A DNA stretch of 64,000 nt, from positions 423,098 through 487,097 of the forward strand of contig NZ_JACOFR010000003.1 in assembly GCF_019455385.1 (NCBI RefSeq). Direction: 5' to 3'. The notes beneath the pieces were generated by a model. It ran no database searches. It worked only from the letters and a program-made list of their open reading frames with translations, and was not told the DNA's origin. The position numbers and the translations under genes are program-made. This document shows, piece by piece, positions 37,789-48,252 of this stretch; within the stretch, counting starts at the first letter, position 1, and each line of letters begins with the position of its first letter. The DNA comes from Bradyrhizobium sp. BR 10289. GTDB lineage: Bacteria > Pseudomonadota > Alphaproteobacteria > Rhizobiales > Xanthobacteraceae.

Positions 37789-39410
37789 TGATGACCGCTC
37801 CGCCCGCCGTCTCGATCAGGAATTTGCGAATCGCGCTGCCCAGGGGCGCGGAGCGTCCGTTTGCCGTCGACGGCGTCTCGCTCGATTTGCGGCCCGGCAA
37901 GATCGTCTGCGTCGTCGGCGAGTCTGGCTCTGGCAAGTCGATGTGCGCGCATGCGCTCATGGGACTTCTGCCAGATACGGTGTCGGTCAGGTCGGGCGAG
38001 ATCCAGTTCGAAGGCCGCGACCTGCTAAAGCTCGACCACGACGGCTGGCGCGACCTGCGCGGCCGCCGTCTCGCGATGATCTTCCAGGAGCCGATGACCG
38101 CGCTCAATCCGTTGATGCGGATCGGCGACCAGATGGCCGAGATGTTCGAGGCCCATGGTCTGCTCACGCCGAAGGAGCGGCGCGCGCGAGCACTCGCTTT
38201 GGCGCGCGAGGTCGGTCTGCCCGACCCCGAACGCATCGTGCGCGCCTATCCGCACCAGCTCTCCGGCGGCCAGCGCCAGCGCGCCATGATCGCAATGGCG
38301 CTCGCGCTCGAGCCGGCCGTGCTGGTTGCGGACGAGCCGACCACCGCGCTCGATGTCACCACGCAGGCGCAGATCCTCAAGCTGATCCGCAACCTCCAGC
38401 GCAACCGCAACATGGCGGTGATGTTCATCACCCATGACTTTGGCGTGGTCGCAGACATCGCCGACCAGGTCGTGGTGCTCCGCCACGGCAAAGTCGTGGA
38501 GGAAGGTCCTGCCGCGACCGTCTTCAACGATCCGCAGCACGATTACACCAAGGCGCTGCTCGCCGCCGTGCCGTCGATGGATCCGCCGAAACGCGCGCCG
38601 CTCGATGATCAGGCCAAGGCCGTCGAGGTGATCGGGCTCGGCAAGACGTATGTCACGTCGGGCGGCTGGTTTCGCGAGGACCGCCGCGTCGATGCCGCGC
38701 GCGAGGTCAATTTCAACATCCTCAGAGGCGAGACGCTCGGCCTCGTCGGCGAGTCCGGCTCGGGCAAGTCGTCGGTGGCGCGTCTCGTGATGCGGCTGAT
38801 CGAAGCCGACCGCGGCACGGTGCGGATCGGCGAGACCGATCTCACGAGTCTTTCAGGCAAGGCGCTGCGCGCCGAGCGCCATCGCATCCAGATGATCTTT
38901 CAGGACCCGTTCGCCTCGCTCAATCCGCGCCGCAAGATCGGCCACATCATTGCGGACGGCCCGATCGCCGCCGGCACCGATCCGAAGGTCGCATTCGATC
39001 GCGCCCGCGATCTTCTCAAGATGGTGGGCCTCGATGCCGGCGCGCTCGAACGCTATCCGCATGAGTTCTCCGGGGGCCAGCGCCAGCGCATCGGCATCGC
39101 GCGCGCTCTCGCGCTCGAGCCCGAGATCATCGTCGCCGACGAGGCCGTCTCCGCGCTCGACGTCTCCGTGCAGGCGCAGGTGCTGAGACTGCTCGAAGAT
39201 CTCAAGGCGCGCCTCGGCCTCTCGATGCTGTTCATCACCCACGACCTGCGCGTCGCAGCCCAAATCTGCGACCGCATCGCGGTGATGCAGCGCGGCGCCA
39301 TCGTCGAGCTGAAGCCGACCACGCAGCTGTTTGCCGCACCGGAGCACGCCTATACGCGCGAGCTGCTGGCGGCAGTACCGGGACGCAAGGAGCGTGCGCC
39401 GGCGGCGTGA
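37788..39410 (+). CDS. Fused DppD-DppF type ABC transporter ATPase
   Basis: 540 residues containing two complete nucleotide-binding domains in one chain. The first has Walker A GESGSGKSM near residue 45, LSGGQRQRAMIA and VADEPTTALD. The second has GESGSGKSS near 322, FSGGQRQRIGIA and VADEAVSALD. It replaces the separate DppD and DppF subunits. The ATG at 37788 overlaps the permease stop; a second ATG at 37791 is equally usable. The frame is open from 37065, but that part is the shadow of the permease gene. Confidence 0.93.
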   Translation: MMTAPPAVSIRNLRIALPRGAERPFAVDGVSLDLRPGKIVCVVGESGSGKSMCAHALMGLLPDTVSVRSGEIQFEGRDLLKLDHDGWRDLRGRRLAMIFQEPMTALNPLMRIGDQMAEMFEAHGLLTPKERRARALALAREVGLPDPERIVRAYPHQLSGGQRQRAMIAMALALEPAVLVADEPTTALDVTTQAQILKLIRNLQRNRNMAVMFITHDFGVVADIADQVVVLRHGKVVEEGPAATVFNDPQHDYTKALLAAVPSMDPPKRAPLDDQAKAVEVIGLGKTYVTSGGWFREDRRVDAAREVNFNILRGETLGLVGESGSGKSSVARLVMRLIEADRGTVRIGETDLTSLSGKALRAERHRIQMIFQDPFASLNPRRKIGHIIADGPIAAGTDPKVAFDRARDLLKMVGLDAGALERYPHEFSGGQRQRIGIARALALEPEIIVADEAVSALDVSVQAQVLRLLEDLKARLGLSMLFITHDLRVAAQICDRIAVMQRGAIVELKPTTQLFAAPEHAYTRELLAAVPGRKERAPAA

Positions 39411-39422
39411 GGTGACAAGTCG

Positions 39423-39692
39423 CTACTTTTTGGCGGGAGGGTTGGTGTTGTTCCAGTTAGGGACGGAATTCGTGACGCCGACGGACGGCTGATTGGATGT
39501 TCCGACCGAGGGTGCGGTGACCGTGCCCACCGTCTGTCCCGATTGTCCATAGGTGCCTTGTTGAGCCGGTACGCCCGGGCTCAGACGCGTGCTGCTTTGT
39601 GCACCTGCTGACGACTGGGCGCTTGCAGCGAACGGCGACGCCGCAAATCCGACGGCGATAAGTGCAGCAATCAAGCTTCTCGTTCTTGTCAT
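39423..39692 (-). CDS. Small secreted protein with SGQTVGTVTAPS motif (paralog 1)
   Basis: 89 residues. A signal peptide (MTRTRSLIAALIAVGFAASPFAASAQ) is followed by a short Ser/Gln/Pro-rich mature part. It ends with a distinctive block: YGQSGQTVGTVTAPS, then SVGVTNSVPNWNNTNP. The same block closes the protein at 42973. No function is known to me. The ATG at 39692 puts the signal peptide at the N-terminus; the frame opens at 39791. Its 3' end lies 12 bases from the end of the convergent ATPase gene. Confidence 0.7.
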   Translation of the reverse strand: MTRTRSLIAALIAVGFAASPFAASAQSSAGAQSSTRLSPGVPAQQGTYGQSGQTVGTVTAPSVGTSNQPSVGVTNSVPNWNNTNPPAKK

Positions 39693-39878
39693 GGCAGGTC
39701 CCTTTCGAGCGCGGTGCCTCAGTGGCATCGATCCTTCCCCCGTCGAACCGCTTTTGCCCTGAGCAACCTTACAACTCCGCCCGCACGACAATGTGCCGCA
39801 ACAGGCACACTACGGCTCTTCAACACTCCATCACGATGCCGCGACAAGAATACAGGCCTTGCGGCGAGAGCCGATGCG

Positions 39879-40331
39879 CTAGGACGATCTCGTACGAGAC
39901 GCTGTTCTCGTCTTCGAAGCCGACGCGCCTTGCTTGCGAAAGCGGCTCATCACCCGCTTCGCATTGTCGCCGCAGCTCAATCCGTCGGGCTTGGTCTCGA
40001 TGGTCTCGATGATGGCGCGCAGTCGCTCCAGACTCTCACCGAGACGTTCACGCAACGCCTCGATTTCGGCAACCTTCCCCTTGAGCGCGCCGACGAGTTC
40101 GTCGTGGCGCCAGGCGTCGAATTTCGGCGGCATCAGACGGCGGATCTCGTCAAGCGAGAAGCCGGCACTCTGGGCGCTGGTGATGATCTCCAGCAGCAGG
40201 ACCGCGTCCGGCGTGAACTCGCGGTAATTATTCGCGCCACGATCGACTGAGCGGATCAGGCCGCTCGCTTCGTAAAAGCGGATCCGGGACGCGGTCAGGC
40301 CGCTGCGGGCCGCCAGCTCTCCAATCCTCAT
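39879..40331 (-). CDS. MerR-family transcriptional regulator
   Basis: 150 residues. The N-terminal winged helix reads MRIGELAARSGLTASRIRFYE with the second wing NNYREFTPDAVLLL. A coiled-coil dimerisation helix follows (about residues 75-115), and the tail is Lys/Arg/Ser-rich. It has one cysteine (GLSCGDN) and no metal- or redox-type Cys cluster, so an organic ligand is likelier. It is divergent from the flavin oxidoreductase at 40426, and an ideal MerR operator lies between them. Confidence 0.88.
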   Translation of the reverse strand: MRIGELAARSGLTASRIRFYEASGLIRSVDRGANNYREFTPDAVLLLEIITSAQSAGFSLDEIRRLMPPKFDAWRHDELVGALKGKVAEIEALRERLGESLERLRAIIETIETKPDGLSCGDNAKRVMSRFRKQGASASKTRTASRTRSS

Positions 40332-40349
40332 GCCGCGCCTCGATAGGGG

Positions 40350-40380
40350 TTGACCTTAAAGTTAACTTTAAGGGTAGAGT
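40350..40380 (+). promoter_or_regulatory. MerR-type promoter with 19-bp spacer and perfect 20-bp operator
   Basis: TTGACC (40350-40355) and TAGAGT (40375-40380) are spaced by 19 bases, the overlong spacing that MerR activators correct. The spacer region holds the perfect palindrome CCTTAAAGTTAACTTTAAGG (40354-40373). It reads rightward into the oxidoreductase gene at 40426 and also lies 22 bases before the merR start. Confidence 0.85.
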
Positions 40381-40425
40381 CGCGTCACGATCAAGACAAA
40401 TCATCCACGACAGGCCGTCTACGAA

Positions 40426-41724
<1,299 letters not shown>

Positions 41725-41880
41725 AGCCCTGGTCGATAGCCTTGGCCGCAGAGTGAGGCGGAGCTGGTCTCCGGTATCCGGCTCCGCATAGGAACGGAAT
41801 GGTCACGGGCTTTTTATTCCTTGTGACCGCTTGCACACCTGAAAACCCGCGGTTCGCACCCACATGGAATGGCATGATTT

Positions 41881-41897
41881 CCATCATCTGATGATGG
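41881..41897. promoter_or_regulatory. CCATCATC-T-GATGATGG dyad upstream of a small-gene pair
   Basis: Eight-base perfect arms flank one base. It lies 25 bases before the ATG at 41922. Its CCATCAT half is shared with the dyad at 42405-42436. It could be an operator; no binding protein is evident. Confidence 0.4.
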
Positions 41898-41921
41898 AGC
41901 TTGCGATTGATTGGAGCCGAC

Positions 41922-42086
41922 ATGGGCCAGATTATTCAGTTTGTCTCGAAATCCGAGCGCGAGCGTCTTCGCCTCATCCAGGAAGCGCGCGCGATCTACG
42001 ACAGCATCTTCCCGCCGGCTGATGCGGCCGGCGAGCCGTCGCGTGGAGCCAATACGCGCCAGAGCGACAGAGGCAACCTCGCATGA
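41922..42086 (+). CDS. Small conserved-type hypothetical protein (MGQIIQFV...)
   Basis: 54 residues. MGQIIQFVSKSERERLRLIQ begins an amphipathic basic helix continuing to IYDSIFPP; the rest is hydrophilic and probably disordered. I recall similar short proteins in Bradyrhizobium but no function. The ATG at 41922 is chosen over the one at 41901 because the conserved part begins there. Its stop overlaps the next ATG (ATGA), so the two genes are translated together. Confidence 0.6.
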   Translation: MGQIIQFVSKSERERLRLIQEARAIYDSIFPPADAAGEPSRGANTRQSDRGNLA

Positions 42087-42292
42087 TCAAGATCATCGCA
42101 GTCCTCTGCAGCCTCGCTTCTCCGTCCAATTGTCACGAGCAGCTCGTGACCAGCTCCGACTTTGCGGAAGTCTCTGTGCAGTCCTGCCTGATGGGCGCGC
42201 CGCAGCTTGCCGAATGGATGAACCAGCACCCGGCCGAGCGCCTGGCAGCCTGGCGCTGCGTGATCGGTCAGCAGAACGGCCGAGGAATCTAA
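42083..42292 (+). CDS. Small cysteine-containing hypothetical protein
   Basis: 69 residues with cysteines in LCSLASPSNCHEQ, VQSCLMG and WRCVIGQ. The N-terminus is hydrophobic but short, so export is uncertain. The pattern of spaced cysteines suggests disulfides or metal binding. It is coupled to the 41922 gene by a four-base overlap. I do not recognise a function. Confidence 0.6.
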   Translation: MIKIIAVLCSLASPSNCHEQLVTSSDFAEVSVQSCLMGAPQLAEWMNQHPAERLAAWRCVIGQQNGRGI

Positions 42293-42388
42293 CGACACAA
42301 AGCCGCCTATCGGGGGCGGCACGATCCGGATCCTATGGGCCGCGACTTGCGGGTCGTGGCATGCGCCAATCAGGCCGCGAGCTGCGTT

Positions 42389-42436
42389 TTGACTCGTCGA
42401 CATCCTCCATCATATGATAATTATCATCTTATGGAG
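42389..42436 (+). promoter_or_regulatory. Promoter with overlapping 32-bp dyad before the thioesterase gene
   Basis: TTGACT (42389-42394) and TATGAT (42413-42418), 18 bases apart, make a good housekeeping promoter. Centred at 42420.5 is CTCCAT-3-ATGATAATTATCAT-3-ATGGAG (42405-42436), with a perfect inner 14-base palindrome covering the -10 box and start point. This is a classical repressor position for the gene at 42454. Confidence 0.65.
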
Positions 42437-42453
42437 ATGCGGGGAGACCAGGG

Positions 42454-42966
42454 ATGGGTGACGACAAGGCCGACAAGCCGGCAGCCAAATATGGTGTCGT
42501 TCCCATCGAATTGATAACATCGATGTCCGGGCTTGATTTCGTCCGTGGGATTTTCGCCCGGCAATTGCCCGAGCCGCCGATCATGCAGACGGTCGAGCCG
42601 TTCGACTGCACCGCCGAGCCCGGAATTGTCGTGATCCACAGCGTGCCGGGGCTGCGTCATTACAATCCGATCGGCTCCGTCCATGGCGGCTATGCCGCGA
42701 TCCTGCTGGACTCTGCGATGGGACTCGCGGTGCAGACCACCCTGCCCGCCGGGACCGGCTACACGACGCTGGAATTCAAGATTTCGTTCGTACGCGGTAT
42801 GAGCGAGGCCAGCGGCACGATCCGCACCGAAGGCCGTGTGCTCAACGCCGGCCGCCGCGTCGCCACTGCCGAAGCCCGCATCACCGATACAAAGGGCCGG
42901 CTGCTCGCACACGCGACGACGACCTGCCTGGTGTTCGGCATCGAGAAGGCCAGCCCGGAAGGCTGA
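42454..42966 (+). CDS. PaaI-family hotdog-fold thioesterase
   Basis: 170 residues. The hotdog signature is GSVHGGYAAILLDSAMGLAV, with the Asp on the long helix, followed by TTLEFKISFVRGM and GRVLNAGRRVATAEARITD. It hydrolyses acyl- or aryl-CoA thioesters in the cytoplasm, the exact substrate being unknown. It appears to be a single-gene unit controlled by the dyad at 42405-42436. Its 3' end is six bases from that of the convergent small secreted protein gene. Confidence 0.88.
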   Translation: MGDDKADKPAAKYGVVPIELITSMSGLDFVRGIFARQLPEPPIMQTVEPFDCTAEPGIVVIHSVPGLRHYNPIGSVHGGYAAILLDSAMGLAVQTTLPAGTGYTTLEFKISFVRGMSEASGTIRTEGRVLNAGRRVATAEARITDTKGRLLAHATTTCLVFGIEKASPEG

Positions 42967-42972
42967 CGGACG

Positions 42973-43263
42973 TCATCGAGGGTTGGTATTGCTCCAGGTC
43001 GGGACCGCATTGGTCACGCCGACCGACGGCCAATTGTAAGTTCCAATCGACGGCGCCGTCACCGTGCCGACCGTCTGTCCCGACGATCCGTAAGTCGGCC
43101 TCGGCTGCGCGGCGAGCGATCCGGCACCGCCATAGCTAGGGGCCACCGTGCTCGTGTTGTAATAATGTCTGCTCGACCGGTGCTTCTTCGCTTCCGCCGC
43201 GACGGGCGCAGCAAGCAGTCCGGCAGCGATGAGCGTGGCAATGGCGAATTTGAAGCTTGTCAT
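42973..43263 (-). CDS. Small secreted protein with SGQTVGTVTAPS motif (paralog 2)
   Basis: 96 residues. A signal peptide (FAIATLIAAGLLAAPVAAEA) precedes a basic His/Ser/Tyr-rich stretch (KKHRSSRHYYNT). The C-terminal block is YGSSGQTVGTVTAPS then SVGVTNAVPTWSNTNP, nearly the same as in the protein at 39423. Only the C-terminal 40 residues are conserved between the two, which marks that block as the functional part. The ATG at 43263 is chosen to begin at the signal peptide. Confidence 0.7.
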   Translation of the reverse strand: MTSFKFAIATLIAAGLLAAPVAAEAKKHRSSRHYYNTSTVAPSYGGAGSLAAQPRPTYGSSGQTVGTVTAPSIGTYNWPSVGVTNAVPTWSNTNPR

Positions 43264-43426
43264 GGTTGATCCCTCGGCAACTGGCTGCACCCAGCATGTG
43301 TTCATCGTCCGCAAGATTTCCATTGGCCCGGTGTTCATAACTCCGTGCGAATGCGAAGGTGCCACAGCACGCGCTCGCTGCCTTCGGCTGGACCCGAATC
43401 AGCGCTAGTGCATTGCTCATCAAGTG

Positions 43427-43768
43427 ATGTCCCTGGACGCAAGCAGCATGACCGGCGCCGAACTCAAGCAGCTCCGCAACGATCTCTCCGACGCCCTCGA
43501 GCGGAAGCTCACCGCGGCCGACATGGCAAAGCTGTGCGGACTGCCGGAGAAGGGCGGCGCCGACACCATCAGGCGCTGGGAGGTGAGCGGTCCTACGCCG
43601 TCGGCAACCAAGGTGCTGCGCGTGCTCGCGATGGCGAGCGAGCGTTATCCGATCATGGAGAAGTTCGACATCTTCGATCGTCACGACGTGCGCGAGGAAG
43701 ACCGGCCCGCGAAGCGCGCGGCCTTCCGCGAGCAGATGCGGGATGAAGCGCGACGCCGTCTTGGTTAA
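43427..43768 (+). CDS. XRE-like helix-turn-helix protein
   Basis: About 113 residues. KLTAADMAKLCGLPEKGGADTIRRWEVSGPTPSATKVLRVLAM is a helix-turn-helix of the kind in small Cro/phage-repressor-like DNA-binding proteins. The C-terminus is a charged helix. ATGs at 43427 and 43448 are both possible and neither has a strong ribosome site. It may regulate a neighbour, but no operator stands out. Confidence 0.6.
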   Translation: MSLDASSMTGAELKQLRNDLSDALERKLTAADMAKLCGLPEKGGADTIRRWEVSGPTPSATKVLRVLAMASERYPIMEKFDIFDRHDVREEDRPAKRAAFREQMRDEARRRLG

Positions 43769-43992
43769 GGCAAAACGCACGCGCGTTACCGCGCGGGCGC
43801 GAAATTAAACCTTCCTTCACCACTTCTTAAGCCGCCATTAAGCACGAAAATCAATTGCAGCCCAATAAGTTAGGTTGGCTGCCGCTGTGCCACGGATGTG
43901 ACAGCATTTTCGTCAAAAGCGAGCTATCTGCAAAACCAACGCGGCGCGGACAGCGCGCCTGCCGGGGACCTTTAGTGTTGGAGTTCAAGACG

Positions 43993-44718
43993 ATGAAGAA
44001 GATTCTGTTTGCGACCGTTGCACTGATCGCGCTGGGCGCGGCTGCGCCGGCGATCGGCGCCGATCTCGGCAACCGCAATTACTACAAGGCGCCCGCGCCT
44101 GCCTATGCCGCGCCGATCTATAACTGGACCGGTTTCTACATCGGTGCGCATCTCGGCGGCGCGTTCTCCAGCGACAACAATTTCAGCGGCCTCTCCACCG
44201 GCAACAACGGCAACGGCCGCTTCCTCGGCGGCGTGCAGGCTGGCGCGGACTGGCAGTTCCACCCGAATTTCCTGGTCGGTGCCGAAGCCCAGTATTCCTG
44301 GCTCTCCGGCAGCGTCGGCGCGGTATTCCCCGGCGGCGTTGCTTACACCAATGACCAGCGCGGCCTCGGCTCGATCACCGGCCGCGTCGGCTACACCTGG
44401 GGTCCCGGCCTCGTCTACGTGAAAGGCGGCTACGCCTATTCCGACAACAACGAGAAGGTCACCGTCGGCGGCGTGCCGACTGCCTTCGTCATCACCGGCG
44501 ATCACCGCAACGGCTACACGGTCGGCGCCGGCCTCGAATACATGTTCGCCCCGAACTGGTCGGCCAAGGCCGAGTACCAGTATTACAATTTCGGCGACGC
44601 GCACTTCACCGGCGGCCCGCTGACGGGCACCGGCAACTTCACCACCGACGACCACACCTTCAAGGCGGGCGTCAACTACCGCTTCAACTGGGCCAACTCG
44701 ACGGTCGCGCGCTACTGA
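43993..44718 (+). CDS. Outer-membrane beta-barrel protein (Omp25/Omp31-like)
   Basis: 241 residues. A signal peptide (MKKILFATVALIALGAAAPAIGA) precedes an eight-stranded barrel pattern: YNWTGFYIGAHLGGAFS, FLGGVQAGADWQF, FLVGAEAQYSWL, ITGRVGYTWGP, and the closing strand FKAGVNYRFNW. This is the small porin-like surface protein group of rhizobia. The ATG at 43993 has the signal peptide immediately after it; the frame opens at 43855. A strong terminator follows at 44749, suggesting a single-gene unit of high expression. Confidence 0.88.
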   Translation: MKKILFATVALIALGAAAPAIGADLGNRNYYKAPAPAYAAPIYNWTGFYIGAHLGGAFSSDNNFSGLSTGNNGNGRFLGGVQAGADWQFHPNFLVGAEAQYSWLSGSVGAVFPGGVAYTNDQRGLGSITGRVGYTWGPGLVYVKGGYAYSDNNEKVTVGGVPTAFVITGDHRNGYTVGAGLEYMFAPNWSAKAEYQYYNFGDAHFTGGPLTGTGNFTTDDHTFKAGVNYRFNWANSTVARY

Positions 44719-44748
44719 TCGCGCCTCAAAAAACGTCTTCATCATCGA

Positions 44749-44780
44749 GGGCCGGCAACGCTGCCGGCCCTTTGCTTTTT
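44749..44780 (+). terminator. Rho-independent terminator after the outer-membrane barrel gene
   Basis: Nine-base perfect arms GGGCCGGCA (44749-44757) and TGCCGGCCC (44762-44770) enclose ACGC. TTTGCTTTTT follows. It lies 31 bases after the stop codon and is the clearest intrinsic terminator in the window. Confidence 0.92.
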
Positions 44781-44884
44781 CGCTCTGCGGAACTTGCCAA
44801 CCAATTGTGCAACTTGCGATTTTTTAACCCGCGCCAAGGATACTCCGCGACGAAAATATAAAGATCAGGCGTGGGGGAATTTCG

Positions 44885-47032
44885 ATGGCGATCCGTCTCG
44901 GTGGCTTTCTTGGCCGTTTCAAACCTCGTTTCAAAATGCCGAAATGGGGCGTGCGCGGCAGCCTGTTCACCGCCTTCGCGGTGATCGCGGGCATGGGCCT
45001 CGTGATCGCCGCGGGCGCCGGCTTCGTGTTCAATCATCTCGGCGCGACCATGATGGATCTGAGCGGCCGCGACATTCCGCGCCTCTCCGCCAGCCTTCAA
45101 CTCGCATCACAGAGCGCCACGCTCGCGGCACAGGGCCCGGGCCTGCTGGCTTCGCCGAGCGAAGACGCGCTGAAGGAACGCACCAAGGGCGTGCAGGACA
45201 TCCAGCAGCTCGCCATGGCCAAGCTCGGCGAGATCATCGAGCTCGGCGCCGACAAGCAGATCGCGACCGCGCTGCGCGACACCGCCAAGAGCATCGACGA
45301 AGCCACCCAGAGCCTGGTCTCGGCGGCACGCGAACGGCTCGAAACCGGCGCGCTGCACGACAAGCAATATGAAGCGCTGCGCAAGGCCCAGCTCGCCTTC
45401 GTCGATGCGGCCGGCCCAGCGATGCTCGACGCGCAAACGCGCCTGAACGCGATCCTCGGCGCGGCAGACGTCTCCGCCGACGATGCCACCGAAGCTGCCC
45501 GCACCGTCGCGCAGATCTCGACGATCTCCGCCAACGGCAATCTGATGGCCGCCGACATGATGGCGGCGCTCTCGGCCAACAACAGCGACACGCTGGAGGT
45601 GATCGAGAAGGAATTCAAGACGACGCGCGACCGCGTCAAGTCGAACCTCGAGGACCTGCCGAAGATTGCCTCGATGCAGTCGATGCGCGATGCGGTGCAA
45701 AAACTGTTCGCGTTCGGCGAGGGCAAGACCGGGGTGTTCAAGATCCGCCAGAAGGAGCTCGACGCCATCGACTACGGCCAGACCATCCTGGACGAGACCC
45801 GCAAGCTCAATGTCGGCCTCGGCATCAGCGTGCAGCAGCTCGTCGACGGCGTGCAGAAGGAGACCGACGCGTCGACCTTCCAGGCCCGGCAGGAGATTTC
45901 CCTCGCCACCACCGCCATGCTCGGACTGGGCGCGCTGACGCTGGTCGGTTCGGTGCTGTTCGTCTGGCTCTATGTCGGCCGCAACATCCTGCGCCGCATC
46001 CGGGAGCTTCAGCGCGCCATGCAGCTGCTGTCGGCCGGCGACCTCGACGTCGAGATCGTCCGCTCCCGGCAGAACGACGAGATCGGCGCGATGAAGGAAA
46101 CGCTGACCGTGTTCCGCGACAGCATGATCGAAGCCCGGGCGCTTGCGAACGAGCAGGACAAGGACCGCGTCGCCAAGGCCGAGCGCGCCGCGCGCATGGA
46201 AGCCCGCATCGCCGAGTTCGAGGGCACGGTGCGCAATGCGCTCGACAATCTCGCGCAATCGGCCAATTCGATGCAATCGACCGCGCAGAGCATGTCGAAC
46301 ACCGCCGACCAGTCCAACGCGCTGGTGAACGCGGTCGCTTCCGCCGCCGAGGAAACCTCGGTCAACGTGCAGACCGTGTCGTCGGGCACCGAGCAGCTGT
46401 CGTCCTCGATCGAGGAGATCAGCAAGCAGGTCGTCACCTCCGCCGCGATCGCCAAGAAGGCGGTGGACGAGGCGGGCGCTACCGACGCCACGGTGCAGAG
46501 CCTTGCGGACAGCGCCAGCCGCATCAGCGTCGTCGTCGATCTGATCCAGACGATTGCCTCGCAGACCAATCTGCTCGCGCTCAACGCCACCATCGAGGCG
46601 GCGCGCGCGGGCGAAGCCGGCCGCGGCTTTGCGGTGGTCGCCTCCGAAGTGAAGAGCCTCGCGAGCCAGACCGCGAAGGCGACGGAGGAGATCCGCACCC
46701 AGATCGCCAGCATGCAAGAGGTCACGACCTCGGCCGTCGGCGCCATCCAGGGCATCGGCCGGATCATCGGCGAGATCAACGACGTCACCACGACGATCGC
46801 TGCCGCGGTCGAGGAACAGGGCGCGGCCACCCGCGAGATCGCCCGCAACATCCAGCACGCCGCCGGCGGCACCAGCGAGGTCTCGAGCAACATCGTCGGC
46901 GTCTCCACGGCTTCGGCCGAGGCCGGCGCCGCGGCGAGCGAAGTGCTGGGCGCCTCGGACGCGCTCCGCCGCGAGGCCGACATGCTGCGCGGGGAGATCG
47001 ACGCGTTCCTCAACAACATGCGGGCGGCGTAA
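44885..47032 (+). CDS. Methyl-accepting chemotaxis protein
   Basis: 715 residues. Membrane segment 1 is at about residues 27-50 ([20 protein letters not shown]) and segment 2 at about 340-362. Between them is a roughly 290-residue helical periplasmic sensor domain. A HAMP domain follows ([21 protein letters not shown]), and then the signalling hairpin with the family tip [39 protein letters not shown]. There is no C-terminal CheR-binding pentapeptide. The ligand is unknown. Confidence 0.93.
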   Translation: MAIRLGGFLGRFKPRFKMPKWGVRGSLFTAFAVIAGMGLVIAAGAGFVFNHLGATMMDLSGRDIPRLSASLQLASQSATLAAQGPGLLASPSEDALKERTKGVQDIQQLAMAKLGEIIELGADKQIATALRDTAKSIDEATQSLVSAARERLETGALHDKQYEALRKAQLAFVDAAGPAMLDAQTRLNAILGAADVSADDATEAARTVAQISTISANGNLMAADMMAALSANNSDTLEVIEKEFKTTRDRVKSNLEDLPKIASMQSMRDAVQKLFAFGEGKTGVFKIRQKELDAIDYGQTILDETRKLNVGLGISVQQLVDGVQKETDASTFQARQEISLATTAMLGLGALTLVGSVLFVWLYVGRNILRRIRELQRAMQLLSAGDLDVEIVRSRQNDEIGAMKETLTVFRDSMIEARALANEQDKDRVAKAERAARMEARIAEFEGTVRNALDNLAQSANSMQSTAQSMSNTADQSNALVNAVASAAEETSVNVQTVSSGTEQLSSSIEEISKQVVTSAAIAKKAVDEAGATDATVQSLADSASRISVVVDLIQTIASQTNLLALNATIEAARAGEAGRGFAVVASEVKSLASQTAKATEEIRTQIASMQEVTTSAVGAIQGIGRIIGEINDVTTTIAAAVEEQGAATREIARNIQHAAGGTSEVSSNIVGVSTASAEAGAAASEVLGASDALRREADMLRGEIDAFLNNMRAA

Positions 47033-47128
47033 GGCACCGTCCCGTAGCCCGGAATGTCCGCTATGCGGGGGCGCGCCAGCATTCTTTTTCGGCTGGCGCC
47101 ACACGCCCGGCAGGTTTAAGCCGGTAGC

Positions 47129-48190
47129 ATGAACGCGAAAACCGACACTGTGCCGTCCTCGGCCGAGGCCCTGCGCTACCCCTGGGAACAGCATCCCGGC
47201 CCCGACGAGGTCGTCGAGGTCCGCCCCGGCGTGTTGTGGGCGCGGCTGAAACTGCCGTTCCGCCTCAACCACGTGAACATCTATCTGCTCGCCGACGGCG
47301 ACGGCTATGCGATGGTCGATGCCGGTTTCGGCAATGAGGAGACGATCGAGGCCTGGACCAGGCTGTTCGAGGGGCCGCTGAAGGGCGTCAACATCACGCG
47401 CCTGATCGTGACGCATTCACACCCCGACCATGTCGGCCTTGCGGGGTGGATCGTCGAGCGGTTCAACTGTCCGCTGGTGATGTCGCAGGTCGAGTATCTG
47501 CAATCGGTCTATCACCAGAACCGCGGCACCGAGGAACGGTGCGAGGCACAGCGGCTGTTCTTCCGCCGCCACGGCATGGACGAGTCGCTCACCGAGAAGC
47601 TGCTCGGCCGCGGCCAGGACTATCTCAAGCGGGTCTCGGTGCTGCCGCCGTCCTACCGCCGCATCTCGCATGGCGACGAGGTCGTGATCGGCACGCGCCG
47701 CTTCAAGGTGATCACCGGCGGCGGGCATGCACTCGACCAGGTGATGCTGTATTGCGCCGACGACAAGCTGTTCCTGTCCGCCGACCAGGTGCTGAGCAAG
47801 ATCTCGCCGAATGTCAGTGTCTGGGCGGTCGAGCCCGACCAGAATTCGCTCGGCGAATATCTGGCTTCGCTCGCGAGCCTCACCACCACGCTGCCCTATG
47901 ATCTCCTGGTGCTGCCCGGCCACGGCGTGCCGTTCTACGGGCTGAAGACCCGCATCAAGCAGCTCGCCGATCACCACGAGGAGCGCTGCCGCCTGATCGC
48001 GGAAGCCTGCCGCGAAGTGCCGCAGACCTCGCGCGCGCTGGTGCCTGTTGTCTTCAACAAGCACGTCCTCGACGAGCACCAGATGGGCTTTGCCGCCGGC
48101 GAGCTCGTTGCCCACGTCAACTACATGATCGTCGAGGGCCGGCTGACGGCCGAGACAAAGGACGGCGTGCTGCAGTTCCGGACGACGTGA
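47129..48190 (+). CDS. Metallo-beta-lactamase fold hydrolase
   Basis: 353 residues, cytoplasmic. The metal motif THSHPDHVGLAG (His96, His98, Asp100, His101) and GGGHALDQVMLYC are intact, with DDKLFLSADQVL supplying the bridging Asp. A helical C-terminal region (about 250-353) resembles the LACTB2-like class, which includes thioesterases and glyoxalase-II-like enzymes. The substrate cannot be fixed. Confidence 0.85.
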   Translation: MNAKTDTVPSSAEALRYPWEQHPGPDEVVEVRPGVLWARLKLPFRLNHVNIYLLADGDGYAMVDAGFGNEETIEAWTRLFEGPLKGVNITRLIVTHSHPDHVGLAGWIVERFNCPLVMSQVEYLQSVYHQNRGTEERCEAQRLFFRRHGMDESLTEKLLGRGQDYLKRVSVLPPSYRRISHGDEVVIGTRRFKVITGGGHALDQVMLYCADDKLFLSADQVLSKISPNVSVWAVEPDQNSLGEYLASLASLTTTLPYDLLVLPGHGVPFYGLKTRIKQLADHHEERCRLIAEACREVPQTSRALVPVVFNKHVLDEHQMGFAAGELVAHVNYMIVEGRLTAETKDGVLQFRTT

Positions 48191-48203
48191 GCTCTTCCTT
48201 CAG

Positions 48204-48228
48204 CTCGCCCCGCTTGCGGGGAGAGGGA
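48204..48228. repeat. Partial family A hairpin at a convergent junction
   Basis: CTCGCCCCGCTTGCGGGGAG forms a compact hairpin (arms CCCCGC/GCGGGG around TT) followed by AGGG, the outer arm of the family A element. It lies between the converging ends of the 47129 gene and the dehydroquinase gene. Confidence 0.65.
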
Positions 48229-48252
48229 GCGCTCCGTCATCGCGGCAACAAC

